Origin: Promethearchaeota archaeon
GTDB taxonomy: Archaea; Asgardarchaeota; Lokiarchaeia; Sigynarchaeales; SOKP01
Reading direction: 5' to 3'
Assembly (NCBI GenBank): GCA_030668025.1
Contig: DAOUUT010000092.1
Location: forward strand, 1-12,338
DNA length: 12,338 nt
Shown here in pieces: positions 1 through 6,737 of the stretch (position 1 is its first letter; every line of letters starts with the position of its first letter). The position numbers and the translations under genes are program-made. A model generated the notes under the pieces. It was given only the letters and a program-made list of their open reading frames with translations. It did no database searches and had not been told where the DNA came from.

Positions 1-99
1 AAGATGATTAATTATAGTATAGGAAATTAAAAAATATTTATTAATTTTTTCGTAATAAATTATTCATAATATCGATAAATTAATTAATTATGCCGAAGT

Positions 100-108
100 T
101 TTATATTA
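100..108 (+). promoter_or_regulatory. Putative TATA box for the LysR-type gene
   Basis: The sequence TTTATATTA lies about 60 bp before the ATG at 164. With the usual archaeal TATA-to-start distance of roughly 25 bp it would give a transcript starting near 130 and a leader of about 34 nt. The surrounding 163 bp are very AT-rich, so chance matches are common and this is tentative. The palindrome TAATTAATTA at 81-90 lies just upstream and could be an operator, but it is low complexity. Confidence 0.3.
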
Positions 109-163
109 TAGAAAATATTTGTAATTTCCTTAAATAAAGAATAAAAAAAAGCGCGGTGCAAGC

Positions 164-1075
164 ATGAATATTGAATATCTAAGAAACTTCGTTAAACTAA
201 CTAAATATAAAAGCTTTTCAGAATTAGTAAAAGACATTCCAATTTCTCAAAGTACGTTATCTCATCAAATTTCACTATTGGAAAAAAAATTTGGAGTCGT
301 TTTAATAGATAGGACGACCAAGAAGTTTGAAATAACTGAAGCTGGGAGAATTTTGTTGGATTACTCACAAAAGATTGTAAAGCTATACGATTCTTGTGAA
401 GAGGCTTTAACAAAATACAGTAAACATAAATTTGAAGATATCGTGATTTCAGCATCAACGATTCCAGGCTCTCATATCTTACCGAGATATATCGCGAAAT
501 TCAGAAACAAGAATCCTAACGTAAATTTCAAAGTTAAAATTAGTAATTCAGAAAAATCAATTGAAAATGTAGCTAAAGGGTTGGCAGATTTTGCTGGTAT
601 TGGTAGTTTTATAAATTACAATGAAAACGATTTTGACTCCATCAAAATTGGAGAGGATGAATTTAAATTTATCTGTTCTCCTAACCATGAACTATTAGAA
701 AACGGGAAGAATATAATAATTTTTGCTGATCTCCTTAAATATCCTTTTGTGTGGCGCGAAAAAGGTTCAGGAATGAGGGACACCTTTGAACACCAATTTT
801 CAGAATATAACAAGTTGAATATTAAATTAGAATTAAACGATAACGATTCTATTATTTCAGCAGTAAGCGAATCAAATTATGTTAGTATAATGAGCGAATA
901 CATGGCTAATAATGCTGAAAAAGCGGGTTTAATTAAGGTTTTGGAGATTAAAGGTTATCCCGAAATTGTTAGAAGACCTCTATATTTTATAAAATTAAGA
1001 GAAAAGGAACTAAGTGAGTTAAAGAAAGATTTTTGGGAATATATAAAAAAAAATAAAAAAAATTCAATAAGTTAA
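164..1075 (+). CDS. LysR-family transcriptional regulator
   Basis: Full-length LysR-type regulator (303 aa; the family is usually about 300). Residues 1-60 form the N-terminal winged helix-turn-helix: the recognition segment SQSTLSHQISLLEKKFG at 28-44 is followed by the wing (LIDRTTKKFEITEAG). A linker helix spans about 60-88, and a periplasmic-binding-protein-like effector domain spans about 92-295. The stretch REKGSGMRDTFE near 198-209 matches the effector-domain motif seen in CysB/CbbR-like members. The ATG at 164 is chosen because the protein begins exactly at the family N-terminus and a GGTG at 155-158 could serve as a weak ribosome site. LysR proteins bind DNA as dimers or tetramers and respond to a small ligand; the ligand here is unknown. 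LysR regulators are mainly bacterial, so this may be an old transfer. The neighbour on the right is convergent; any divergently transcribed target would lie to the left of the window. Confidence 0.93.
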   Translation: MNIEYLRNFVKLTKYKSFSELVKDIPISQSTLSHQISLLEKKFGVVLIDRTTKKFEITEAGRILLDYSQKIVKLYDSCEEALTKYSKHKFEDIVISASTIPGSHILPRYIAKFRNKNPNVNFKVKISNSEKSIENVAKGLADFAGIGSFINYNENDFDSIKIGEDEFKFICSPNHELLENGKNIIIFADLLKYPFVWREKGSGMRDTFEHQFSEYNKLNIKLELNDNDSIISAVSESNYVSIMSEYMANNAEKAGLIKVLEIKGYPEIVRRPLYFIKLREKELSELKKDFWEYIKKNKKNSIS

Positions 1076-1082
1076 GGATGTA

Positions 1083-2519
1083 CTATTTTATTAGCATTCC
1101 CGTTTTGTCGAAATTAAGGAAATAACTTACCTTCTCTTTAAGCGGATAAAGCCCTTCTTTAAAAAGAGTGAAAAGAAATATTCCTATAAAGATAATTGAG
1201 CCTAATCCCGGAGCAAAATTACCCATAATATCAACTAAAGTTGACGAGGGATCTATAGAAAAAATAGTATAAATCAAAGAGCCTAATGAGATTATTACAG
1301 AAATAATAGAAACAATCATAGCTGCTTTTTTACTTATATCTAAATGAAACGGTCCAATATCTAAGTGAAAGTGTTTTGGTTGAACGATTATCGATAATAC
1401 AGAATGGTTTATTGTTTCTTTCTCGTATTCGATATATACGTGTAAATATCGTCTTTCTCCTTCTTTTTTATCTTCTTTAGTTCTTTTTTTCTTTTTTGTT
1501 GGAAGTACCGAGAAGATCATTACCGGAGGGTTTATTGCTTTTTTTTTAATTTCTACTTTACCGTGTAATGGGTGAACTTCAAATCCCTCTCCCTCAACTT
1601 TTAAATCCACTATCGGCGGTTCTTTTTTCGTTGTCTCTATTCTAAATGAGGTTTCGAAAACGGTCTTTCCTTCCTCATCAACGATCTTCAATTCCTTGTG
1701 AGAGAAATAAACGTAAAACAGATAGCTAGATTGTTCCATCATAACAGAATAATATTGAAGCCCCATATTAATTTCATAAACGGTTGTTTTTGGCTCTGCT
1801 GGGGCTTCTTCTATCCTCCTTGGAGATGCTCGTATTTCGCGTACCTTTTCAAGTTCCATTATTTCGTCTCTAACAGCTTTAGGCGCACTACCCGGAGGTC
1901 CACCTCCACTAGGTGGTGCCGATGAAGGTGCCCGTGAAAGTTTTGGTGGGGGGCCAGGAGCAGATTTTAACGCTTCTGATGGTGCTTCGTCGTCAAATGA
2001 TTGAGGTTCCTCTAAAATCATATCCTCCTCTTCAGCTTCCTCAGCAAATTTATACATTACAGGTTCTGCTTCTTTTGCTCTAGCTTTCTTTTTAGCTTTG
2101 GGAGCAAATGTAGAGCGCTCTTTTTTTTCCTGAACTTGAAATTGTTTTTCACGCTCTCTGCTTAATTTTTTATCTTCTAATTTTTTCCCGTAATCAACGC
2201 TTATTTCGTCCTTCTTAACAGCTTCTTCTTTTATTTCTTTTTCTTTTTTGGAGAATAAATTTAAATTTTTTAATGTAGTTTTCTCAGCTATAGTGTTAGA
2301 TGTAATGAAATCAACGAAAGAAACATCTTCTCGGTTTAACTGTGTCTCTCCTAGCGATCTGTAGATATCATCTAAAATTTTACTAATCTTTGTAGACTTC
2401 TTATAATTTCCAATAAAGATAAAATCAAAAATATAGATAGATAAAATCTCAGTCTTTTTATCGTAAAAGATCTTGTTTGTTTCGATTTTAAGAATTTTAA
2501 CTGTCTGTAATGATTCCAA
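1083..2519 (-). CDS. Proline-rich, membrane-anchored protein with beta-rich domain, unknown function
   Basis: 478 aa, not assigned to a named family. Visible architecture: a possibly folded N-terminus (1-80); a highly charged, probably disordered Lys/Glu stretch (85-165); an acidic segment (155-180); a Pro/Gly/Ser-rich linker with a PPP at 190-192 and further PP pairs to 213; a strand-rich domain (about 245-382) interrupted by a Lys-rich loop at 341-356; two hydrophobic helices (about 399-422 and 436-456); and a short tail. A hairpin of two TMs at the C-terminus would leave the large N-terminal part cytosolic, so it looks like a membrane-tethered scaffold or adaptor. The strand pattern resembles the Ig-like or vWA-associated beta domains of archaeal and bacterial signalling proteins, but this is an impression only. 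The TTG start at 2519 is preferred because AAAGGAG lies eight bases upstream; the ATG further upstream is out of frame. Divergent from the FGGY kinase. Confidence 0.85.
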   Translation of the reverse strand: MESLQTVKILKIETNKIFYDKKTEILSIYIFDFIFIGNYKKSTKISKILDDIYRSLGETQLNREDVSFVDFITSNTIAEKTTLKNLNLFSKKEKEIKEEAVKKDEISVDYGKKLEDKKLSREREKQFQVQEKKERSTFAPKAKKKARAKEAEPVMYKFAEEAEEEDMILEEPQSFDDEAPSEALKSAPGPPPKLSRAPSSAPPSGGGPPGSAPKAVRDEIMELEKVREIRASPRRIEEAPAEPKTTVYEINMGLQYYSVMMEQSSYLFYVYFSHKELKIVDEEGKTVFETSFRIETTKKEPPIVDLKVEGEGFEVHPLHGKVEIKKKAINPPVMIFSVLPTKKKKRTKEDKKEGERRYLHVYIEYEKETINHSVLSIIVQPKHFHLDIGPFHLDISKKAAMIVSIISVIISLGSLIYTIFSIDPSSTLVDIMGNFAPGLGSIIFIGIFLFTLFKEGLYPLKEKVSYFLNFDKTGMLIK

Positions 2520-2527
2520 TATAATTT

Positions 2528-2534
2528 CTCCTTT
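2528..2534 (-). promoter_or_regulatory. Ribosome binding site AAAGGAG fixing the TTG start
   Basis: On the minus strand AAAGGAG precedes TTG at 2519 by eight bases. It is the clearest Shine-Dalgarno sequence in the window and supports TTG as the initiator of the proline-rich membrane protein. Confidence 0.7.
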
Positions 2535-2563
2535 TACTTTTTTTTATCATACAATTGAGTTGG

Positions 2564-2571
2564 ATTATAAT
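2564..2571 (-). promoter_or_regulatory. Putative TATA box for the proline-rich membrane protein
   Basis: ATTATAAT (self-complementary) is centred about 48 bp before the TTG start. A transcript starting about 26 bp downstream would begin near 2541 and carry the AAAGGAG site in a leader of about 22 nt, a consistent geometry. The region is AT-rich, so this is tentative. Confidence 0.35.
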
Positions 2572-2612
2572 GATTATGTACTAAATACTTATAAAATTTA
2601 CATATCTATTTA

Positions 2613-2620
2613 TTATATAA
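2613..2620 (+). promoter_or_regulatory. Putative TATA box for the FGGY kinase gene
   Basis: TTATATAA lies 44 bp before the TTG start at 2661, predicting a transcript start near 2642 and a leader of about 18 nt. A second candidate, TTTTTAAA near 2629-2636, would instead give an almost leaderless transcript. No Shine-Dalgarno sequence is visible, which fits either a short leader or leaderless initiation. Confidence 0.35.
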
Positions 2621-2660
2621 CCCTTGTATTTTTAAACAATTTTAAACGAAATGAACTATC

Positions 2661-4232
2661 TTGAAAGGTAAATATATTTTAGCTTATGATTTAGGAACAA
2701 CAAGTAATAAGGCTGCCCTTTATGATTTAAGATTAAATCTCTTATATCAAACTAGCGTCGATTATCCCCTTTATTATCCAAAACAAGGTTGGGTAGAGCA
2801 AGATCCGGGAGATTATTGGAAATCTTTTATTAAAACTACATCCAATTTAATTCAAAAAAACAATATAAATTCCGAGGATATTTTGGGTATAATCTTAGAT
2901 TGTCAGATGAATTGTACGGTTCCTATAGATTCTGAAGGAAATTCGTTAATGAATTGCATCAATTGGCTTGATACTAGAGCAGCAGAAACAATACGTAAAC
3001 ACACAAAAGGACTAATTAAAATTTCTGGAATAGGTTTGAAAAAATTATTAATGTTTCTTAAAACTACAGCTGGTGCCCCAGGAATTAATGGAAAGGATCC
3101 GATTTCTCACATTCTATGGATAAAGGAAAATGAGCCGGAGATATATAAAAGAACATTTAAATTCTTAAGCGTTAAAGATTATATAATTTATAAATGTACT
3201 AATATTGCTGTAACTTCAAGAGATTTGGGGCACACTTCATGGTTAATGAACACTGATCCTAATATATTTGATTGGTCTGATAAAATATTAAAAAAATTTA
3301 AAATTGATAAGGAAAAGCTACCTAATATAAAAAAATCAACCGAAATTGCAGGAGAATTAACAAATCAAGCTGCCCAAGAGCTTGGTTTAAGATCTAGTAT
3401 CCCTATTTTCGTAGGTTCAGGTGATCTAATCTCTTCCGCTATAGGTTCAGGCGCTTTAAGCAAACAAATTATAATATGTCTTGGTACTTCGGATTGGGTT
3501 GCCGCACACACTTCTGATAGGGCGAAAGATCTTATACATTACACAGGTCCAATTAGTTCTGTTGAAAATAACTATCTTTGTATCTCAAAACAAGAAACTG
3601 GTACTGCTTGTCTTGATTGGATTCTCAATCAAATGTTTAAAGATGAGGTGGAAAGAGATAAAGATAACCCAGAAAAAATTTATCAATATCTAGATGAAAT
3701 TGTAGAAAAAGCAAAAGTTGGCTCAGAAAATCTTATTTTTACACCATGGATGCTTGGAGAAAGAAGTCCCTTAAATAATCCAAATGTTAGAGGCGGATTT
3801 TATAATCTTGGATTATATCATGAAAGATCAAATCTATTAAGAGCAGTATACGAAGGCGTAGCTTTTAATATAAAATGGGCTTTAACATACATAGAAAAGC
3901 TAATAGGAAAATGTGAAAGCATAAATATAATTGGCGGTGGTGCGAAATCAAATGTATGGTGTCAAATAATATCCGATGTTTTAGAGAGAAATATCAATCA
4001 AATGGAGAATCCAAATTTAGTAGCAGTAAGGGGTTCAGCCATAATCGGTTTGGTAGGATCAGGCGTATTAAAAAATTTTTCAGAAGCTAATTCACTTGTA
4101 AAAATAAAAAATAAATTTCAGCCTAATTCCAATAATAAAAAGATTTACGAGAAACTCTTTACAGAATATCTAAATATCTATAAAAACAATAAAAAGATGT
4201 TTAAAAATCTAAATCTCTTAAATAGGCTTTAA
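2661..4232 (+). CDS. FGGY-family carbohydrate kinase (xylulokinase-like)
   Basis: 523 aa, slightly longer than a typical xylulokinase or glycerol kinase (about 480-510). Family features in order: ATP-phosphate loop YILAYDLGTTS with Asp10; the substrate-lobe motif GWVEQDP (43-49); WLDTRA (102-107); the second-lobe GSGD with Asp255, matching the FGGY catalytic base position; LGTSDW (274-279) contacting nucleotide; and the ATP-side signature INIIGGGAKSNVW (421-433). It should transfer phosphate from ATP to a sugar or polyol in the cytosol. The usual xylulokinase QMHG substrate motif reads QMNC here (82-85), and the residue after the catalytic Asp is Leu, not Asn, so I do not assign D-xylulose. 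The TTG start at 2661 is forced by a TGA in frame at 2652-2654 and by the position of the N-terminal motif. Its 3' end overlaps the convergent gene by 32 bp. Confidence 0.92.
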   Translation: MKGKYILAYDLGTTSNKAALYDLRLNLLYQTSVDYPLYYPKQGWVEQDPGDYWKSFIKTTSNLIQKNNINSEDILGIILDCQMNCTVPIDSEGNSLMNCINWLDTRAAETIRKHTKGLIKISGIGLKKLLMFLKTTAGAPGINGKDPISHILWIKENEPEIYKRTFKFLSVKDYIIYKCTNIAVTSRDLGHTSWLMNTDPNIFDWSDKILKKFKIDKEKLPNIKKSTEIAGELTNQAAQELGLRSSIPIFVGSGDLISSAIGSGALSKQIIICLGTSDWVAAHTSDRAKDLIHYTGPISSVENNYLCISKQETGTACLDWILNQMFKDEVERDKDNPEKIYQYLDEIVEKAKVGSENLIFTPWMLGERSPLNNPNVRGGFYNLGLYHERSNLLRAVYEGVAFNIKWALTYIEKLIGKCESINIIGGGAKSNVWCQIISDVLERNINQMENPNLVAVRGSAIIGLVGSGVLKNFSEANSLVKIKNKFQPNSNNKKIYEKLFTEYLNIYKNNKKMFKNLNLLNRL

Positions 4233-5205
4233 ATTCTAATATATAATTCTTTATATCTTTTAACTTTTCTATTTTATCCTTACCAATTATTCTTTCAATA
4301 GCGTCGTTCATTAGCTGAATATCCTTATATGCTTTAAAATTATCGTAAGTAGTAGTCTCAAAGTTAGGCTCCCAAGGTTTTAATTTAGGGACGGATTCTA
4401 AACCTCTTAAATCCCATTTAACCTCGTTTTTAAAAGCCTGAGTCAGGGGTTTTAAACTATAATCGTCCCACTTTTGGATAATCCAAGGGGTGTAATTATG
4501 TAGTTTGTCATAATCTAATTCTAAATCGTCTCGCCATTCATATTGGTGGTCCCAATTAGCAATCGCAAGAAAATTATCATCTGTAGTTTTATCGTAAGGG
4601 AAAAATTTCCATGAATTTCTATCAATTTTTTCGTTATTGAATGGAGTTCCTTCAGCATATTGAAAATAATAGCCAATTAATTCATATTTATCGGGATCAT
4701 TTAAGTAAATCCGTAAATAAACTTCAATTTGGGTGATGTCTACCTTACTTTTTAGTAGTTCTTCTTGAAATAATTTGTATAATATATTTTTTGCTCTATT
4801 TGGGTGACATTTTCCCGAAAACACAGGATAATAAGCAAAACAATAAAAAACTATATCACCCTGAGTTCTTCCTTTATAAACTTCCATCCAATTCTCTATA
4901 GGTTTAATCTGTACATGAGAGCGGAGGTAAATAATCATTAAAGCAATATCAACGGCAGTTGCGACGACGATTACTATGATAAATATAACTAAACTAAACT
5001 CTATAAACCTAAAAATTATTGATAGAGCAATAAAAATAAACAACCCGCCAATTATAAAGAAAAATGCTATTAACGAGTTATACGCTTCGTGTTCCTTATC
5101 CTTCTTTGTATATAATATAACAGGCGCGTTATCAACGATAATTTTCTTGCTATACTTATTTATAAAATCTTGAAATTCTACTTTATCCCAATTAGAATCA
5201 GACAT
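4201..5205 (-). CDS. Two-TM membrane protein of unknown function
   Basis: 334 aa, not recognised. After a polar N-terminus (1-42) there are two closely spaced hydrophobic helices (about 44-65 and 68-95), followed by a soluble C-terminal domain of about 235 residues. The soluble part is rich in Trp, Tyr, Asp and Lys, with aromatic/acidic segments such as NWDHQYEWRDDLELDYD (217-233), and ends in an amphipathic helical stretch (about 292-334). With a two-helix hairpin both termini should face the same side, probably the cytosol. The ATG at 5205 is the family-neutral choice; no Shine-Dalgarno is visible, and a TATA-like TTTTATATTT on the opposite strand around 5267-5277 may serve it. The stop overlaps the 3' end of the FGGY gene tail to tail. 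The small protein at 10486-10932 has a similar plan (polar N-terminus, TM hairpin, soluble tail) but no clear sequence similarity. Confidence 0.82.
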   Translation of the reverse strand: MSDSNWDKVEFQDFINKYSKKIIVDNAPVILYTKKDKEHEAYNSLIAFFFIIGGLFIFIALSIIFRFIEFSLVIFIIVIVVATAVDIALMIIYLRSHVQIKPIENWMEVYKGRTQGDIVFYCFAYYPVFSGKCHPNRAKNILYKLFQEELLKSKVDITQIEVYLRIYLNDPDKYELIGYYFQYAEGTPFNNEKIDRNSWKFFPYDKTTDDNFLAIANWDHQYEWRDDLELDYDKLHNYTPWIIQKWDDYSLKPLTQAFKNEVKWDLRGLESVPKLKPWEPNFETTTYDNFKAYKDIQLMNDAIERIIGKDKIEKLKDIKNYILEFKAYLRDLDF

Positions 5206-5324
5206 TGTTCAAAAGAAATATAATTCGTTTTTTCAAAATTCTTTTGATCACAATAAAGGATAATTATTTTTATATTTTAGTAAGCAAAAAATATACTTTT
5301 TTATCACTTTCGCAAAAGAAAACT

Positions 5325-5345
5325 CATCCCTTTAGGACTATGATG
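5325..5345 (+). repeat. Left-end imperfect hairpin of the IS element
   Basis: CATC (5325-5328) pairs with GATG (5342-5345) and CC (5329-5330) with GG (5335-5336) around a TTTA loop, leaving a bulge. The CCTTTAGG core and following CTATG are shared with the right-end hairpin. In this family such structures are recognised by TnpA as single-stranded DNA. Confidence 0.6.
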
Positions 5346-5382
5346 AATTTTGCCCTAATCAGAAAAAATTATACCCCTCTTT

Positions 5383-5391
5383 CTTTAAATA
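5383..5391 (+). promoter_or_regulatory. Putative TATA box for tnpB
   Basis: CTTTAAATA is centred 28 bp upstream of the tnpB ATG, the distance expected for a leaderless archaeal transcript. No Shine-Dalgarno sequence precedes the ATG, which agrees. Tentative because of base composition. Confidence 0.35.
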
Positions 5392-5414
5392 CGAAATACT
5401 CCACGTTATAATTA

Positions 5415-6602
5415 ATGCAACTCGTTCAACAAGTTCAATTCAAACGATCAAATCTCTTGGATGAGATAACTTTTCTTTCAAAAAACTTGTTTAATGTGGC
5501 GACATATACCGTGCGACAACGATTCTTCAATGACCGTCATTGGATTCGATATAACGAGTTGTGGAAATTGCTAAAAACTCACGAATCTTATAGAAAACTA
5601 CAAGAATCGTGCGGATCTCATCCGCCACAGCAAGTCCTAAGACAAGTAGATAGAAATTTCAAGAGTTTCTTTAAAGCAATCAAAGTTTGGAAAAGCGAAC
5701 GGTCTAAATTTAAGGGATTGCCAAAACTTCCTCGTTACAAGCGTGAGACCGCCCATAATTTAGTCTATTTCACTTCCTTACAATGTAGGCTAAAGGATGG
5801 ACACGTACTTCTCACGCAAAAGATGGAGAACTTAGGTTTTCCTAAAATAAAAACAGCGTTAAAAAGCGTGAAAGGCGTTCGCATCGTTCCTTTCGGAGAT
5901 CGATACAATATTGAATTAATCTACGATTACGAGCCAAAAAACTTGCACTTGAACGAGAATAACGCTTTAGGAATCGATCTAGGACTTAACAATATCGTAA
6001 CTGCGTCAGATAACATTGGAAACAAGCCATTGATTATCAAGGGCGGTGTTGTAAAGTCGATCAATCAATTCTACAACAAGCAACTGTCAAAATACAAGTC
6101 CATGGGGAAAAAGTGTAACGACACAGATGTCACGGGACGCATCTTGAAGTTCCATCGAAAGCGAAACAATAAAATGAGGGATTTCTTTCACAAGACTTCC
6201 CGAAAAGTAGTCAATCACTGCATCTCTAACGATATCGGAACGATCGTTATCGGATATAACGAAGGGTGGAAGCAGAAAATTAAGATAGGGAAAAGAAACA
6301 ACCAGAACTTTGTTTCCGCGCCGTTTTTAAAACTTGTTCAACAAATTGAATATAAATCTGAGATGGTCGGAATTCAAGTAATTAGAACCGGCGAAGAGTA
6401 CACTTCGCAAACGTGCTCTTCGTGTGGAGTCGTACGCAAGTCAAATCGCAAGTATCGTGGACTATACATTTGTAAAGATTGCGGAGTTGTTCTAAACGCC
6501 GATGTGAACGCTTCAAGAAACATTCTACAAAAAGGAGTCCCTAAATCCTTCGGGATAGGGGATAGAGGATGCTTGAACCATCCGGTAGTGTTGAAAGTCT
6601 AA
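5415..6602 (+). CDS. tnpB: TnpB RNA-guided endonuclease (IS605 OrfB family)
   Basis: 395 aa, normal length for compact TnpB. The N-terminal half (1-180) holds the wedge/REC-like region, including KGLPKLPRYKR (100-110), typical of the family. The RuvC-like nuclease is complete: Asp188 in LGIDLG, Glu283 in IVIGYNEGW, and Asp363 in LNADVNASRNI. The zinc ribbon between the last two has Cys334/Cys337 and Cys353/Cys356. No frameshift or catalytic loss is seen, so it may be active. TnpB proteins cut DNA guided by an RNA made from the right end of their own element, next to a short TAM, and so help retain the transposon. The ATG at 5415 starts directly with LVQQVQFKR, the usual TnpB beginning. It lies 209 bp from the divergent gene and is convergent with PPDK. 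Confidence 0.95.
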   Translation: MQLVQQVQFKRSNLLDEITFLSKNLFNVATYTVRQRFFNDRHWIRYNELWKLLKTHESYRKLQESCGSHPPQQVLRQVDRNFKSFFKAIKVWKSERSKFKGLPKLPRYKRETAHNLVYFTSLQCRLKDGHVLLTQKMENLGFPKIKTALKSVKGVRIVPFGDRYNIELIYDYEPKNLHLNENNALGIDLGLNNIVTASDNIGNKPLIIKGGVVKSINQFYNKQLSKYKSMGKKCNDTDVTGRILKFHRKRNNKMRDFFHKTSRKVVNHCISNDIGTIVIGYNEGWKQKIKIGKRNNQNFVSAPFLKLVQQIEYKSEMVGIQVIRTGEEYTSQTCSSCGVVRKSNRKYRGLYICKDCGVVLNADVNASRNILQKGVPKSFGIGDRGCLNHPVVLKV

Positions 6603-6611
6603 CCTACGAAT

Positions 6612-6631
6612 CCATAACCTTTAGGCTATGG
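6612..6631 (+). repeat. Right-end imperfect hairpin of the IS element
   Basis: CCATAACC and GGCTATGG pair around a TTTA loop with a single A-C mismatch. It begins 10 bp after the tnpB stop codon and resembles the left-end hairpin in its CCTTTAGG core and CTATG arm. Confidence 0.65.
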
Positions 6632-6632
6632 T

Positions 6633-6645
6633 TGTTCAAGGAACA
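6633..6645 (+). repeat. Short perfect hairpin at the predicted right IS boundary
   Basis: TGTTC and GAACA form a five-pair stem around an AAG loop. It spans the proposed cleavage position after TCAA (6636-6639), so half may be element and half chromosome. The pairing could be accidental. Confidence 0.35.
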
Positions 6646-6676
6646 TTTGCTTAAAATTATGTTATCAGTTTAATTT

Positions 6677-6735
6677 TTAAAGAAATTGAAAATAGAAATA
6701 GAATTAAAAGAAATGTAATCTAATAGTAGAAAAAA
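6677..6735 (-). terminator. T-rich terminator-like region after PPDK
   Basis: Immediately after the PPDK stop the minus strand reads CTTTTTTC and then several further T runs. Archaeal RNA polymerase stops at T-rich tracts without needing a hairpin, so this is a plausible termination zone. Confidence 0.4.
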
Positions 6736-6737
6736 GT

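Larger units (their letters stand above)
5305..6639 (+). mobile_element. TnpB-only IS200/IS605-type element
   Basis: An intact tnpB is flanked by related imperfect hairpins on both sides. The left one (5325-5345) and right one (6612-6631) share CCTTTAGG followed by CTATG and then a T(T/G)G-like tail, the expected form of subterminal hairpins in single-strand-transposing IS200/IS605 elements. Eight bases after the right hairpin is TTCAAG (6635-6640); cleavage after TCAA, as in IS608, would put the right end at about 6639. The left end is less certain: TTTTTTAT ends at 5304 and is my guess for the flanking target/TAM side. No TnpA transposase is present, so the element needs one supplied in trans. 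It sits between the starts and ends of neighbouring genes and interrupts none. Confidence 0.72.
6500..6655 (+). ncRNA. Predicted TnpB guide RNA (reRNA/omegaRNA) and adjoining guide
   Basis: In characterised IS200/IS605 elements the guide RNA overlaps the 3' end of tnpB, runs through the right-end hairpin and finishes with a guide copied from the flanking chromosome. By position the equivalent here would span the last part of tnpB, the hairpin at 6612-6631 and the small hairpin at 6633-6645, with a guide beginning about 6640 (GGAACATTTGCTTAAAATTA). The 5' limit is a guess from related systems and nothing in the sequence fixes it. Confidence 0.4.

Noticed and set aside
21..130. AGGAAATTA (21-29) and TAATTTCCT (122-130) form a 9-bp inverted repeat flanking the LysR promoter region.
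   Set aside because: In 163 bp of very AT-rich sequence a match of this length is not surprising, and the 92-bp spacing does not fit a simple operator.
1894..1907. GGAGGT and ACCTCC form a near-perfect palindrome, and the minus strand carries a GGAGGTGG resembling an ideal ribosome site.
   Set aside because: It lies in the Gly/Pro codon stretch of the proline-rich protein. The next in-frame Met codon is about 50 bases away, too far for internal initiation; amino-acid composition explains it.
1698..1925. Plus-strand frame of 75 codons opposite the proline-rich gene (and similar antisense frames inside PPDK, the HAD gene and the zinc-ribbon gene).
   Set aside because: These are antisense shadows of convincing coding regions, with no family resemblance.
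5205..5411. A 68-codon plus-strand frame between the two-TM gene and tnpB, starting at TTG.
   Set aside because: It runs through the IS left-end hairpin, has low-complexity composition and no ribosome site, and resembles no protein. It is most likely a chance open frame.
5418..6355. Similar sequence at the tnpB start and inside the gene (LVQQVQFK near residue 3 and LVQQIEYK near residue 307).
   Set aside because: The similarity is short, and both stretches occupy ordinary positions in the TnpB family. There is no sign of duplication.
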